Under the pieces are notes generated by a model that worked only from the letters and a program-made list of their open reading frames with translations, was not told where the DNA came from and did not search any database. A DNA stretch of 64,000 bases, taken from NCBI RefSeq assembly GCF_001563265.1, contig NZ_CP005084.1, forward strand, positions 504,001-568,000, given 5' to 3'. This document shows positions 1 to 8,480 of this stretch, one piece after another. The stretch comes from Sphingobium sp. TKS. GTDB taxonomy: Bacteria > Pseudomonadota > Alphaproteobacteria > Sphingomonadales > Sphingomonadaceae. The position numbers were made by a program, and so were the translations under genes. Each line of letters starts with the position of its first letter. Within the stretch, counting starts at the first letter, position 1.

Positions 1-1
1 G

Positions 2-583
2 ACATTTGGTCTCATCGTCCCCAAGGGCGGCGGCCGCGTGTTCGAGGGACATGTTCGGGAACTTTTGGAGAAGGAAGATGGCCTGGCGAGGATCATATTG
101 CCCCTGCTCGAAGCATGGCGCGACATCCGCAAGCAAGCTGCCGTTCTGACTCGTTATTTACTGGCCATGGCGAGAAAAAGCCGCGAGGCACAGCTATTGA
201 TGACGATCCCGGGTGTCGGTTCTGCCACGGCCGTCTCCTATCTCGTTGCCATTGAAGACCCTGATAACTTCGGTAAGTCGCGTTCAGTGGGGGCATGGCT
301 AGGTCTTACCACACGCCGCTATCAGTCTGGTGAGGTCGATCGAAATGGTCACATTTCGAAAAGAGGCGACAATTATCTGCGCGGGCTGCTCTATGAAGCG
401 GCAGTAGCGCTCCTTACCCGAACCAGGAGTGAAAGCAGCCTGAAAGATTGGGGGCTCGGCTTGTGTGAACGGTTGGGCTTCAAGTGCGCTGCTGTCGCCG
501 TAGCGCGCAAACTCGCGGTCATCATGCATAGCATGCTCAAAACGGGAGAAGTCTTCAACACATCGGCCGGCGCCTCCGCATAA
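2..583 (+). CDS. IS110-family transposase, 3' part (runs off window start)
   Basis: The frame is open from base 2 and ends at TAA 581-583, so the true start lies outside the window. The protein carries the C-terminal IS110/IS116/IS902 transposase half: a helix-hairpin-helix segment around MTIPGVGSATA, then GAWLGLTTRRYQSG, GHISKRGDNYLRGLLYEAA and a final conserved helix with the transposase Ser region. IS110 enzymes have an N-terminal RuvC-like DEDD domain, which must lie upstream. An internal GTG at 38 could be mistaken for a start, but the residues before it (VPKGGGR) fit the family. No frameshift is seen in the visible part, so the element may be intact; its left end is not visible. Confidence 0.85.
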   Translation, partial: TFGLIVPKGGGRVFEGHVRELLEKEDGLARIILPLLEAWRDIRKQAAVLTRYLLAMARKSREAQLLMTIPGVGSATAVSYLVAIEDPDNFGKSRSVGAWLGLTTRRYQSGEVDRNGHISKRGDNYLRGLLYEAAVALLTRTRSESSLKDWGLGLCERLGFKCAAVAVARKLAVIMHSMLKTGEVFNTSAGASA

Positions 584-926
584 CGGGAGCCTGCCAGGCT
601 ACCACTCTCAGCGCGTCGTCAGCTGACGCGTCGAGGCGTCCCTGCCGGGGACGTGGGTCAGGCCATTCCGCTCATACTGGCTGCAGCTCGCTAGAGACTG
701 CGTAGGAGACATAGGAAGGCCTCGCTCGCGAAGACCCATGATGCGGCGGCTCCATGCCGACCGCGAAGACAACCCTGCTCCCGGCATACGATTATCCTCG
801 CGCAAACAAACGACAGACTGAGACAATTGATACGATAGATTGACCGTCGCGCTGCAAACATCTGCGCGGGACGATCCTCTGTTTCCAAACCGCCTTGACG
901 AATGAAATGCGATTAGACAACCCGTT
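584..926. other. Intergenic: IS110 3' flank and upstream region of glycine-zipper gene
   Basis: No convincing gene. The first part is the non-coding right flank of the IS110 element (IS110 members lack clear terminal inverted repeats, so the end cannot be placed). The last 100 bases should hold the promoter of the following gene; I cannot assign -35/-10 boxes with confidence. Confidence 0.5.
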
Positions 927-1274
927 ATGACCATTCGCAAATCCATTCTCGGCATCGCTCTTGCCGCCGCCACCCTCTCGGCTGCCGTGCCGGCGACTTC
1001 GTTCGCCCATGACGGCGATCGTGGCTGGAGCCGCTATGATCGCCATGAGCGGGTTCGCTATTCTGATCGCCGCGACTATCGCGGCTATCGCGATGATCGC
1101 GGTTATCGCTGCCGCAAGTCGGGCGGGACCACCGGCCTGCTGCTCGGCGGCGTAGCCGGCGCGCTTCTGGGCCGCGCCGTCGATACGCGAGGCGACCGCG
1201 CACCGGGCACCATCATCGGCGCTGGCGCCGGAGCGCTGGCCGGCCGCGCCATCGATCGCAATTCGCGCTGCTAA
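927..1274 (+). CDS. Glycine-zipper 2TM domain envelope protein
   Basis: A 115-residue exported protein. Residues 1-27 form a Sec signal peptide ending near SFAHD. A charged Arg/Asp/Tyr-rich stretch (about 28-62) follows, then a single C-RKSGGTTGLLLGGVAG-type start of a glycine zipper (about 66-112) with GTIIGAGAGALAGRAID, the 2TM glycine-zipper signature of SmpA/17-kDa surface antigen-like proteins. It probably sits in or at the outer membrane; the function is not known. It is paralogous to the protein at 9489-9896: same order (signal, acidic/Tyr linker, Cys-x-x-x-G-GTTGLLLGG, GDRAPGTIIGAGAGAL) and the same C-terminal DRNS-x-C ending. Confidence 0.8.
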   Translation: MTIRKSILGIALAAATLSAAVPATSFAHDGDRGWSRYDRHERVRYSDRRDYRGYRDDRGYRCRKSGGTTGLLLGGVAGALLGRAVDTRGDRAPGTIIGAGAGALAGRAIDRNSRC

Positions 1275-1422
1275 GCGTTGAGGACGAGCGGCGGCGCCCA
1301 GACGGACGCCACCGCTTTGCCTTCCACGCGAGCGAAAATATGCGCCGGCCATTATCGCCTTACATCCGCCAGCGATCAAAAGATGCTATGATCATGTCGG
1401 CGGAAGTTGATGGAGGCAAGCG

Positions 1423-1638
1423 ATGGACAGCGGAACCGAGCTGGCAATTCGAGCGATAATCCGTGCGCTGTTTCAATCCGGGGCGATCAACCGGCAACAG
1501 GTGCAAGGCATCATGGGCGCCCTCAAGGAAGCGGCCGGTGGCGCTCAGGACAATCGCGATTCCGAGACGGCAAAAGAACTGGCCGCCCTATCCAAGCACA
1601 TTCATCTCGACACGGCCGTACCGCCATCAAGTGATTAG
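1423..1638 (+). CDS. Small conserved-looking hypothetical protein
   Basis: A 71-residue soluble protein starting at ATG 1423 behind a TGGAGG Shine-Dalgarno 7-8 bases upstream, which is why I prefer this frame over two overlapping ones. Two predicted helices (ELAIRAIIRALFQSGAINRQ and VQGIMGALKEAA) precede a polar C-terminus. No recognised domain, signal peptide or membrane segment. It is monocistronic, followed by a terminator-like hairpin. I do not recognise its function. Confidence 0.6.
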   Translation: MDSGTELAIRAIIRALFQSGAINRQQVQGIMGALKEAAGGAQDNRDSETAKELAALSKHIHLDTAVPPSSD

Positions 1639-1673
1639 CGCCGGGTTCTATAGACCCGAACCATCGTTGTTAT

Positions 1674-1700
1674 GCTGCGTGTGCCGCAGCTTTAGCTTTT
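1674..1700 (+). terminator. Terminator-like hairpin after the small gene
   Basis: Six-base-pair stem GCTGCG/CGCAGC with loop TGTGC, followed by TTTAGCTTTT. It lies 36 bases after the stop of the 71-residue gene and reads as a weak Rho-independent terminator. Confidence 0.45.
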
Positions 1701-1936
1701 GCATCTGAAGCGCGTGAGGTCAGGTCGATCAAGCCACGGACAGTAGCGGACACGGCGTTAATAGCCCCTTTGGTTCTGCCACGCCTTACCATTCGACGCG
1801 GCATAACATCGGGTCCAGTTTATTTGATTGCTTCATCGGGCAATCTGATCTTGGGATGCAGCCAAATCGCAATATTTACATTTGATGTTGAAGCGCGCAA
1901 ATAGCGCCAACATTCCTCTCTCCACGGGTTCGCAAA
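1701..1936. promoter_or_regulatory. AT-rich upstream region of the MucR-like gene
   Basis: The last 130 bases before the start codon are clearly AT-richer than their surroundings (runs such as TTTATTTGATTG and AATATTTACATTTG). MucR/Ros regulators are known to bind AT-rich DNA with T-A steps, often at their own promoters, so autoregulation is plausible. No specific operator can be named. Confidence 0.35.
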
Positions 1937-2836
1937 ATGGCCGAAGCTAATCAATCCGACATCACCGCTCTCACCGTCCAGCTTGTCAGTGCTTTTGTTT
2001 CCAACAACTCCGTCGCGAGCGACAGCCTGGCGGACTTGATCAAGACGACGCGCGCTGCGCTGACGGAAAATCCGGCAGCCGCCGCAGAGGAAGCTGCTGC
2101 TCCGACTTTCACGCCCGCCGTGTCGGTGCGCAAGAGCCTGTCGTCGCCCGATCACATCATCAGCCTGATCGACGGCAAGCCGTACAAGACCTTGAAGCGC
2201 CATCTCGCGGCGAACGACCTCACCCCTGAGCAATATCGCGAACGCTATAAATTGCCGAAGACCTATCCGCTGGTGGCTCAGAGCTATTCGGAATCCCGGC
2301 GCGCCGTCGCGGAAAAGATCGGCCTGGGCAAGAAGCCGGTCGCCGCTGCCAAGCCTGCTGAGGCGGCCCCGAAGACACCCAAGAAAGCAGCCTCAGCTCC
2401 AGCGAAGAAGCCTGCGAAGGCTGCGGCTGTCCCTGCTGCAAAGGCTGCCCCCGCCGTGGCCGACGCTCCGAAGGGTGCTGCGAACCCTGCACCTGCGCCG
2501 GTGAAGAAAGCCGCCAAAGCGAAGGATTCCACCCCCAAGGCCGCCCCGCTTATCTCGAACCGTTTAACCAGTGCCAGCGCCGCACCCGCCACAGCGAAAG
2601 GCGAAGCGCGCAAGCGTCTGGGAATAGCGGGTCCAAAAGCGGATAAGGCCAATGCCAAGGTCGAGCCTGCTCCAGCCGCAGAAGCTGCGAAGGCCAAGCC
2701 CGCAAAGAAGGTTGGCGCCGCTCCCAAGGCAAAATCGGCATCCAAGCCCAAGACGTTGAAGGCTGCGCTTGAAGCTGCGGGCTCGCACCTTGGCACTGAT
2801 GCCAAGGCGGCCGAACCCGCACCAGTGAAAGCCTGA
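1937..2836 (+). CDS. MucR/Ros-family DNA-binding protein with degenerate zinc finger and long Ala/Lys/Pro tail
   Basis: Residues 1-130 match MucR: N-terminal oligomerisation helix (ITALTVQLVSAFVSNN), then the Ros/MucR finger region (HIISLIDGKPYKTLKRHL), TPEQYRERYKLPKTYPLVAQSYSESRR and KIGLG. MucR proteins are about 140-150 residues; this one has 299 because residues 135-299 form a low-complexity Ala/Lys/Pro tail resembling histone H1 or AlgR3-like tails. Of the four usual zinc-ligand positions, the first (Cys) is Ser and the last (His) is Asn, while Asp and one His remain. Known Mesorhizobium Ros homologues fold without zinc, so it may still bind DNA. Likely a nucleoid-type transcription regulator. 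Monocistronic, ending in a strong terminator. Confidence 0.85.
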   Translation: MAEANQSDITALTVQLVSAFVSNNSVASDSLADLIKTTRAALTENPAAAAEEAAAPTFTPAVSVRKSLSSPDHIISLIDGKPYKTLKRHLAANDLTPEQYRERYKLPKTYPLVAQSYSESRRAVAEKIGLGKKPVAAAKPAEAAPKTPKKAASAPAKKPAKAAAVPAAKAAPAVADAPKGAANPAPAPVKKAAKAKDSTPKAAPLISNRLTSASAAPATAKGEARKRLGIAGPKADKANAKVEPAPAAEAAKAKPAKKVGAAPKAKSASKPKTLKAALEAAGSHLGTDAKAAEPAPVKA

Positions 2837-2844
2837 TGAACCAC

Positions 2845-2871
2845 GGGAGCGGGACCGTCAGTCTCGCTCCC
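2845..2871 (+). terminator. Rho-independent terminator after MucR-like gene
   Basis: An 11-bp stem (GGGAGCGGGAC with GTCTCGCTCCC, one G-U pair) closed by loop CGTCA, starting 8 bases after the stop codon and followed by GCTACAGTTT. Confidence 0.7.
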
Positions 2872-3016
2872 GCTACAGTTTCGAGGCCGACGGTCCTCGA
2901 CAATGAATGCAAGAGGCGCATGCGATGACTGTTTCGCGCACGCCCCATCCAAATCACCTCGCCTGTCTTTTTCTACGACAACCGAAAGACACTGGCGCCC
3001 CGTTCTGCGATAGACG

Positions 3017-3826
3017 CTATGCGGTGATTTCCCGCACATGTTCCCAGATGGCGTCTGTCCGAGGCTCATCGATCTGGAAAATGCCAGCCAGCAGCGCCGC
3101 AAATTCCGGTGCGCTTCCGATCGGCCTTTCGACCACACCCTGAGGCGTCGTCGTCCGCCACATGCCGTTAAGGATGCTTTCGATGCGGTTGGGAAAATGG
3201 CGCTGCAGCAGGAGATTGCCGGCAAACGGAGACTCCTCGCTTTCGAGCAGCCAGCGCTGCGCATTTTCAAGAGCGGCCTCGTCTGCATAGTCCGCCTGGA
3301 AATCGAAGGTCGGCGCCCCGCCATGAGGGTGATTATGGAAACGCAGCCAGTTTCCGTCCGCCTGCCCGATCGAAAATTCATAGCCGCGTTGCGTCGACGA
3401 TCCGATCGCCAGGGGAATGGGATCGACAAGCGCGTCGCCCAGTCCTGCCTCCGCAAGCCAGGGCTCATCCAGATCTACACGGAGGGTCAGATGATTGCCG
3501 ATGACGTTATCGCCGAGTTCCGCGCGGCGAACCGCTCCGCAAAGCCGCGTCACGGCAAAGCCACAGGCGGACAAGGCCGCGCCAAGCAGGCCGTTCATCT
3601 CATAGCACCAGCCGCCCCGGCGGCGATCGATCATCTTGGCGAAGGCGTCCTGGGGATCGATGCTGGAGGGCCAGCCCATGAAGCAGTCGATCGTTTCCCA
3701 GGTGAAGCTATAGGAGTGGGCACGGTGGATCGAGATCAACGCTCCAAGATCGGGCCGTTCCGGCCGCCGGATGCCAATCCGCGCCAGATAGGCTTCGAAC
3801 TCAGTATCCGTCAGTCTCGTCTGCAT
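3017..3826 (-). CDS. Arylamine N-acetyltransferase family protein
   Basis: Encodes about 269 residues from ATG 3826 (MQTRLTDTEFEAYLARIGI, the normal family N-terminus); an upstream ATG at 3877 would add 17 untypical residues. NAT enzymes transfer acetyl from acetyl-CoA to arylamines or hydrazines by a Cys-His-Asp triad. The active-site motif RGGWCYEMN (family RGGYCFE) supplies the Cys, GNHLTL the His and the ALVDPIPL region the Asp (family D-V-G-F-G is here DPIPL). Length matches the 260-280 residue family. It is monocistronic. The altered loop after the Asp may change substrate range, so the exact acyl acceptor is unknown. Confidence 0.82.
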   Translation of the reverse strand: MQTRLTDTEFEAYLARIGIRRPERPDLGALISIHRAHSYSFTWETIDCFMGWPSSIDPQDAFAKMIDRRRGGWCYEMNGLLGAALSACGFAVTRLCGAVRRAELGDNVIGNHLTLRVDLDEPWLAEAGLGDALVDPIPLAIGSSTQRGYEFSIGQADGNWLRFHNHPHGGAPTFDFQADYADEAALENAQRWLLESEESPFAGNLLLQRHFPNRIESILNGMWRTTTPQGVVERPIGSAPEFAALLAGIFQIDEPRTDAIWEHVREITA

Positions 3827-4077
3827 GACCTCATCCCCTCCGTCGGTAAATGACCATAGATGCTTGCCGATTGCCATAGCCGATCATTTGGAAGAGAAAT
3901 TTAGGGAAGGGAGCCAACATCGGACATGCCGTGAAGCCGCCTCTTCGACCTCGGTAGTGTCAGGAAGTGGCGCGATACCGTGCGGCACACCTCCGGGGCT
4001 CGCCAGACGGTCCATTTCCATTCCCTGCTATCGAACCGGATGTGCAGATCTCCCACATTCGGCTCTCGGACAAGACG

Positions 4078-4425
4078 TCATGCCTCCACCGACGGCGGGC
4101 GGGCCTGTGTCGTTCGTTTCCCTCGACCCTTGCCGCCAGTTTCCTCGACAGCATATTCCAGCCAGGATTGGATCGGATACAGCCGGCTCGGATCGACGAT
4201 CCGGCGCAATAAAGGTTTCATCAGCTCAAGTCGAGGAATGGTGCCGAAGTCGTCAGCAAGGTCGGCGTCCATAACATCCGGATGGCCAGGGAACACCTGC
4301 TCCTCCACCTCAACCACGCCCTGCTGGGCATAGCGCCATGCTCGCCCCGCAAGATGGTCGGGGAGTGGTCCGTCATTTTTTGGGTGAGTGCGATGAAAAA
4401 GCTGCCGTTCGATAGAGTTGCCCAA
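4078..4425 (-). CDS. Hypothetical protein downstream of the J-domain gene
   Basis: A 115-codon frame beginning with TTG two bases after the stop of the J-domain gene. The start is doubtful because no separate ribosome-binding site is visible, so translational coupling would be needed. The middle (GRAWRYAQQGVVEVEEQVFPGHPDVMDADLADDFGTIPRLELMKPLL) has normal protein-like composition and predicted helices; the last 20 residues are Arg/Lys-rich. No domain recognised. If real it was co-transcribed with the J-domain gene and is now cut off by the insertion upstream. Confidence 0.35.
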   Translation of the reverse strand: MGNSIERQLFHRTHPKNDGPLPDHLAGRAWRYAQQGVVEVEEQVFPGHPDVMDADLADDFGTIPRLELMKPLLRRIVDPSRLYPIQSWLEYAVEETGGKGRGKRTTQARPPSVEA

Positions 4426-4427
4426 TC

Positions 4428-4916
4428 CTAGGTATCGATCACTCGTCCAATCAGCAATTTTTCTCGCATGATGGTCTGAGACATGGAGATCACGTGATCT
4501 ACGCCTTCAATGGTGATCGCCAAAGTTCCTTGTTCGGTGATTTCAATTAAACTTTTCGACTTTAGATACCATAGATGAAACTCAAAATGCTCATCCGAAC
4601 AGTTCAACATCTTCTGGACGAAATATCGGCCAACCCCGGCATCCTGAGCATTTTCCCTTCTCCTTTTATATAGAAATAACAGGATTTTAGCATGCGCGTC
4701 TGCGTCAGCATTCGCAGTTTTTTCGTCATCGACTTCAACATTCGCAGAAAATATAAACCCGGTTTTGCCGGTGTAGAGAAGGTCATACTGAGCGCGCTGG
4801 TCGGGATTTCTGAGCGCCTTATACGCCTCGATCACCTCATTGAATTTCGTGACGTCAGCCGTTTCCACATGGTCGGGGTGGTATTTCTTCGCAAGAAAGC
4901 GATAGGCAGTTTCCAG
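4428..4916 (-). pseudogene. J-domain (DnaJ-like) gene, 3' portion, split by insertion
   Basis: Starting at the target-site base 4916, the minus strand reads LETAYRFLAKKYHPDHVETADVTKFNEVIEAYKALRNPDQRAQYDLL, that is helices II-IV of a J domain with the HPD motif that stimulates Hsp70 ATPase. About 110 further residues of unknown type follow (acidic DDEKTANADADAHAKI, then a winged-helix-like segment FVQKMLNCSDEHFEFHLWYLKSKSLIEI). Helix I and the start lie at 8820-8895. Removing the IS element and one CCAG copy restores one open frame of about 187 residues, so this was an intact gene recently disrupted. Extra upstream codons inside the IS are not native. Confidence 0.85.
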
Positions 4917-4950
4917 TGATCGGCCCCCACCGAGTGGTCCGGGTTGATTG

Positions 4951-5088
4951 TTAGTGCATTGTCGCCTCCGGCGCCATGGCCGGCCGCAGGTGGAGCGAAG
5001 CGGAACCGGAGGGCGGCCATGGCGCCGTCGCCGTTTCCGGGGCCGGTGGTCGATAGCCCAGCGAGCTATGCGGCCTGACGGTGTTGTA
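4951..5088 (-). pseudogene. IS3 transposase OrfB, displaced C-terminal fragment
   Basis: Minus-strand reading gives TVRPHSSLGYRPPAPETA followed by a Pro/Ala/Ser-rich tail and TAA at 4951-4953. VRPHSSLGYRPP is the standard ending of IS3-family OrfB after RRHYN, which is precisely where the other OrfB piece stops being homologous (7726). The two pieces join in frame once the inner element is removed. Confidence 0.88.
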
Positions 5089-5171
5089 CAACACGGCGAC
5101 GCAACGCCCACGGGACCGATATCCGGGAAGTTATCTATCAATGGCACCCCTGGAGGGGTCGGCCGATCCAC

Positions 5172-5627
5172 GTGCATCAAGCCGTGGAACGCGCCGGGGG
5201 GATTGTTTTTCGGTGCAACCTCACAGGTACGACGTCCGATCGCTTGCTTGAGATTCCGGCGTGGATGTTTGACCGCGCTGTTTGTACCATGACGTGCCTT
5301 GAAGCTGCATCTCGCGTGGATATCGGCGCGCTGAGCGCGCTGTCCAGACTCCTGCAGGTGGCAGCCAAGAAGATTTCGGCTTCATCGGTTTCGAGCGCAG
5401 CATTCAGCCCTCACGACTCGTATTCGGGAGGTCTTGATGGCACGCAAGCCGATGACAGTGCAGCTCGATCTGTTCTCCAGCCCCAGCGGTTCCGGGATCG
5501 CGCAGCTTCCGCGATGGCAGACCCTGCCGCCGCCGACACGCCAAGCGTTGATGCCGCTGATCGTACGCCTGCTACTCGAGCATATCGACAGCGATCCCGT
5601 CGCGGAACCACGGGAGACGTACGATGA
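5172..5627 (+). CDS. Small accessory protein of the recombinase element (start and end uncertain)
   Basis: The frame reads convincingly from about 5115 ([21 protein letters not shown]...) through [14 protein letters not shown] and [16 protein letters not shown]. That pattern (W-H-P-W, E-x-P-A-W-M-F-D) looks like a genuine small domain rather than a shadow. The first usable start in frame is GTG 5172, which would remove the WHPW segment, so an atypical start or loss of the 5' end is likely. From about 5420 the frame overlaps the next gene and probably is not the native C-terminus, although it runs to a TGA overlapping the recombinase ATG. Function unknown; probably helps or regulates recombination. 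Confidence 0.4.
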   Translation: MHQAVERAGGIVFRCNLTGTTSDRLLEIPAWMFDRAVCTMTCLEAASRVDIGALSALSRLLQVAAKKISASSVSSAAFSPHDSYSGGLDGTQADDSAARSVLQPQRFRDRAASAMADPAAADTPSVDAADRTPATRAYRQRSRRGTTGDVR

Positions 5628-5634
5628 ACTTTGA
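5434..5634 (+). CDS. Small conserved partner protein of serine recombinase
   Basis: A 66-residue protein starting near ATG 5434/5437 behind GGGAGG. The core [25 protein letters not shown] is a helical segment of a type I recall seeing just upstream of stand-alone serine recombinases in rhizobia and sphingomonads. It overlaps the recombinase start by 11 bases, implying translational coupling. No catalytic motif. A role as accessory or directionality factor is only inferred from position. Confidence 0.6.
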   Translation: MMARKPMTVQLDLFSSPSGSGIAQLPRWQTLPPPTRQALMPLIVRLLLEHIDSDPVAEPRETYDEL

Positions 5635-7696
5635 GAAGATCGGCCCGCAGCATCTCGAACGCAAGGCGATCCTGTATGTGCGGCAGTCCTCCCCCCATCA
5701 GGTCCTTCACAACCGGGAGAGCAGCGCTCTGCAATACGCAATGCGTGATCGCCTGGTCACTCTGGGGTGGTCTCGCATTGAGACCGTCGACGAAGATCTT
5801 GGCCGATCAGCCGCAGGAGGTGTGACACGCGCTGGTTTCGACCGGATGGTTGCCGAGGTCTGCCTCGGCAAAGTCGGTGCAGTCGCTGCACGGGAAGTTT
5901 CGCGCTTCGCCCGCAACAGCCGTGACTGGCAACAGCTTATCGAGATGTGCCGGGTCGTCGATACGGTGCTGATCGACCAAGAGACTGTGTACGCCCCGCG
6001 CCAAGGCAATGACCGGCTGCTGCTTGGCCTGAAGGGCAGCCTCAATGAGTATGAACTGGATCTTCTGCGCCAGCGTTCGCTCTCGGCCCGCTACGAGAAG
6101 GCCCGGCGCGGTGAGCTGATTGTTGCGGCCCCGGTCGGCTTCGTGAAGGTCGGCGACCGGATCGAGAAGGATCCTGATCGTCGGGTCCAAGAAGCCATCG
6201 CCCTGGTGTTTGACAAGGTCGCCGAGCTCGGCAGTGCACGGCAAGCGCTGCTCTGGTTTATCGAGCATGGGCTGGACCTTCCCGCCAAGCGCAACAACGG
6301 CGATGTCGAGTGGCGCAAGCCGAACTACGCAACCATTCACCGGATGATCGAGAACCCGATTTACGGTGGCGCCTATGCCTATGGTAAAAGCCGCACCGCC
6401 ACCGGATATAATGGCGGCGGTATGCGATCGCAGAGTCGCCGCAAGGCGCGGGACGAGTGGCTGGCGCTCATCCCTGGTTCGCACGAAGGCTATGTCAGTT
6501 GGGAGCGATCGGAGATTATCCGCAAGATGGTGAGCGACAATGTTCCCACTAGTCGGCATCATGGGGCGCCCAAGCATGGCGATGCGCTGCTCGCCGGGCT
6601 CGTCCGTTGCCGGCGGTGCGGCCGCAAGCTGACCGTGCGTTACACCGGTGCCAGGCATGATATTCCCCGCTATTCCTGCTGGCGGGGCCTGCTCGACAAT
6701 GGCGAGCCGCGTTGTATCGCATTCGGCGGATTACGCGTCGATGATGCGATCGAGCAGGCGCTCATTCCGGTCCTCGAACCCGGAGCGATTGCGGCCGCGG
6801 TTGAAGCCGAAGCACAAGCAGCCAGTCGCCGCGATCAGGTCCGCGACGCGCTGATGCGCGATTTCGAAGCGGCCCGTTACGAAGCCGATCGGGCCTTCCG
6901 ACAATACGATGCGGCCGATCCTCAGAACCGGTTGGTAACGGCGGAACTGGAAGCCCGATGGAACCGCGCACTCACGCGCGTCAGTGAAGTGGAAGCCAGG
7001 ATCGCCGCGCATGATGCCGCGATGCCGCAACCAGCGTCGACGTCCCTGAAGGAGATCGACGGCCTTGCCGCCGATCTCAGAGCCGTCTGGAAAGACCCGC
7101 AGACCGATGCGCGCTTGAAGAAGCGCATCGTGCGCACTCTCATCCAAGAGGTAATCGCTGACATCGACGGCGACGCATCCGAGATCGTGTTGCTGATCCA
7201 TTGGGCGGGCGGCGTCCATACCGAGTTACGACTGCCCAAGCGCCGCAAGGGACAGCGTAACAGCACCCCGGCCGACGTCATTGTCGCCGTGCGCCAACTC
7301 GTGCTCATCGCCAATGACGACCTGATCGCTGGGATCCTCAACCGGAACGGGCTGATGACCGGGCACGGCAACCGCTGGACGCGTGAACGGGTCACCGCGC
7401 TGAGGTCGCATCACAAGATTCCGGTCTTCCGCGCAGGAACCGATGGCGATGTTTCATGGCTGAACTTGAGCCAGGCGGCCCGCCAAATCGGCGTGACCCC
7501 GAAGACGCTCCGGGTCGCAGCGGAAGCCGGCGAGATCAAAGGCATCCATCCTCTACCGGAAGGACCATGGATATTCAGCCGGGCCGAACTTGGTGGATCT
7601 GCCGCCCATCAACTCGTAAACCGCGCCCGGAAAAACCCAAAATACCCCACGGGATCGCATCCCGATCAGCAAAGCCTATTTACTTCAACAACATAG
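5624..7696 (+). CDS. Large serine recombinase (resolvase/recombinase/zinc-ribbon)
   Basis: 690 residues. The N-terminal resolvase catalytic domain (about 10-160) contains the nucleophile motif YVRQSSPHQ, the Arg-rich [13 protein letters not shown] motif and the helix leading to [13 protein letters not shown]. The central recombinase DNA-binding domain (about 175-300) includes the typical Y-x-x-I-x-x-M-I-x-N-P-x-Y-x-G segment. A zinc ribbon follows ([11 protein letters not shown] ... YSCWRG ... RCIAFGG), then a coiled-coil region (about 390-480), and a C-terminal extension ends in a helix-turn-helix-like segment ([24 protein letters not shown]) before TAA. All signature residues are present, so it is probably active and responsible for insertion into the IS3 element. 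The extra C-terminal HTH is uncommon in phage integrases and typical of a transposon-borne branch. Confidence 0.92.
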   Translation: MNFEKIGPQHLERKAILYVRQSSPHQVLHNRESSALQYAMRDRLVTLGWSRIETVDEDLGRSAAGGVTRAGFDRMVAEVCLGKVGAVAAREVSRFARNSRDWQQLIEMCRVVDTVLIDQETVYAPRQGNDRLLLGLKGSLNEYELDLLRQRSLSARYEKARRGELIVAAPVGFVKVGDRIEKDPDRRVQEAIALVFDKVAELGSARQALLWFIEHGLDLPAKRNNGDVEWRKPNYATIHRMIENPIYGGAYAYGKSRTATGYNGGGMRSQSRRKARDEWLALIPGSHEGYVSWERSEIIRKMVSDNVPTSRHHGAPKHGDALLAGLVRCRRCGRKLTVRYTGARHDIPRYSCWRGLLDNGEPRCIAFGGLRVDDAIEQALIPVLEPGAIAAAVEAEAQAASRRDQVRDALMRDFEAARYEADRAFRQYDAADPQNRLVTAELEARWNRALTRVSEVEARIAAHDAAMPQPASTSLKEIDGLAADLRAVWKDPQTDARLKKRIVRTLIQEVIADIDGDASEIVLLIHWAGGVHTELRLPKRRKGQRNSTPADVIVAVRQLVLIANDDLIAGILNRNGLMTGHGNRWTRERVTALRSHHKIPVFRAGTDGDVSWLNLSQAARQIGVTPKTLRVAAEAGEIKGIHPLPEGPWIFSRAELGGSAAHQLVNRARKNPKYPTGSHPDQQSLFTSTT

Positions 7697-7707
7697 ACAG
7701 ATGGGTG

Positions 7708-8439
7708 TTATGAAGCAGGATTGTAGTGCCGCCGCCAGGCTTCGATCAGGATACGGGCTTCGGCCAGCGTGTAGAAGATCTCGCCGTTGAGCAACTCGTC
7801 GCGCATCGAGCCGTTGAAGGACTCGCAGTAGCCATTCTCCCACGGGCTGCCGGGTGTGATATAGAGCGTCTTCACGCCGATCTTCGCCAACCACTGCTGG
7901 ACGGCTGTGGCGATAAATTCAGGGCCATTGTCCGACCGTATGTGTGCCGGCGGGCCCCGCGTGACGAACAGCTCGGCCAGCGCCGCCAGCACGTCCTCGC
8001 TCCTGAGCCGCCGTGCCACCGGCAGGGCCAGGCACTCCCGGCTGGCTTCGTCGATGATCGACAGGATGCGGAACTTGCGGCCATCGTGAGTGCGACCCTC
8101 GACGAAGTCGTACGACCATACGTGCCCCGGATACTCAGGTCGCAGCCGGATACACGATCCGTCATTGAGCCAGAGACGGCCGCGCTTCGGCTGCTTTTGC
8201 GGCACCTTGAGCCCCTCGCGCCGCCAGATGCGCTCGACCCGTTTCCTGTTCACATGCCAGCCGGCATCGCGCAGCAAGGCGGTCACCCGGCGATAGCCGT
8301 AACGGCCATACTGCCGAGCAAGCGCGATGATGTCCTCGGTCAGAGCCACTTCGTCATCCGCCCCGCGCGACGCCTTACGCTGTGTCGATCGATGCTGTCC
8401 AAGCACACGGCAGACCCGTCGCTCGGACACCCGCATCAT
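7708..8439 (-). pseudogene. IS3-family transposase OrfB, lacking its last ~40 residues
   Basis: The DDE integrase core of an IS407-type transposase: HTH_21 region (YGYRRVTALLRDAGWHVNRKRVERIWRREGLKVP), first Asp in HVWSYDFVEG, second in IRSDNGPEF, Glu in PWENGYCESFNG. OrfB is normally made by -1 frameshifting from OrfA; reading continues upstream of 8439 toward OrfA (PARRRRCIDHIRGMMRV). At 7726 the frame enters the inner element and ends ...RRHYNPAS instead of RRHYNTVRPHSSLGY. All three catalytic residues survive, so only the C-terminal tail is replaced. Confidence 0.88.
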
Positions 8440-8480
8440 CCCTCGGATGTGATCGATACAGCGCCGTCGCCGCGCGGGGC

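Larger units (their letters stand above)
5084..7725 (+). mobile_element. Compact serine-recombinase mobile element inserted in IS3 OrfB
   Basis: Its borders are defined by the interrupted IS3 transposase: both junctions carry TTGTA (5084-5088 and 7721-7725), present once in the restored IS3 sequence. The element is about 2.64 kb and holds two small genes and one large serine recombinase, all on the plus strand, opposite to the host IS. No terminal inverted repeats are evident, as expected for large serine recombinases, which act on short att-like sites. At the left border the fusion creates a perfect 14-bp palindrome GTGTTGTACAACAC. Confidence 0.82.

Noticed and set aside
2284..3468. 394-codon minus-strand frame over the MucR tail and N-acetyltransferase 3' end
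   Set aside because: Arises from the repetitive Ala/Lys/Pro-coding region; low-complexity Ala/Phe translation and overlap with two better genes.
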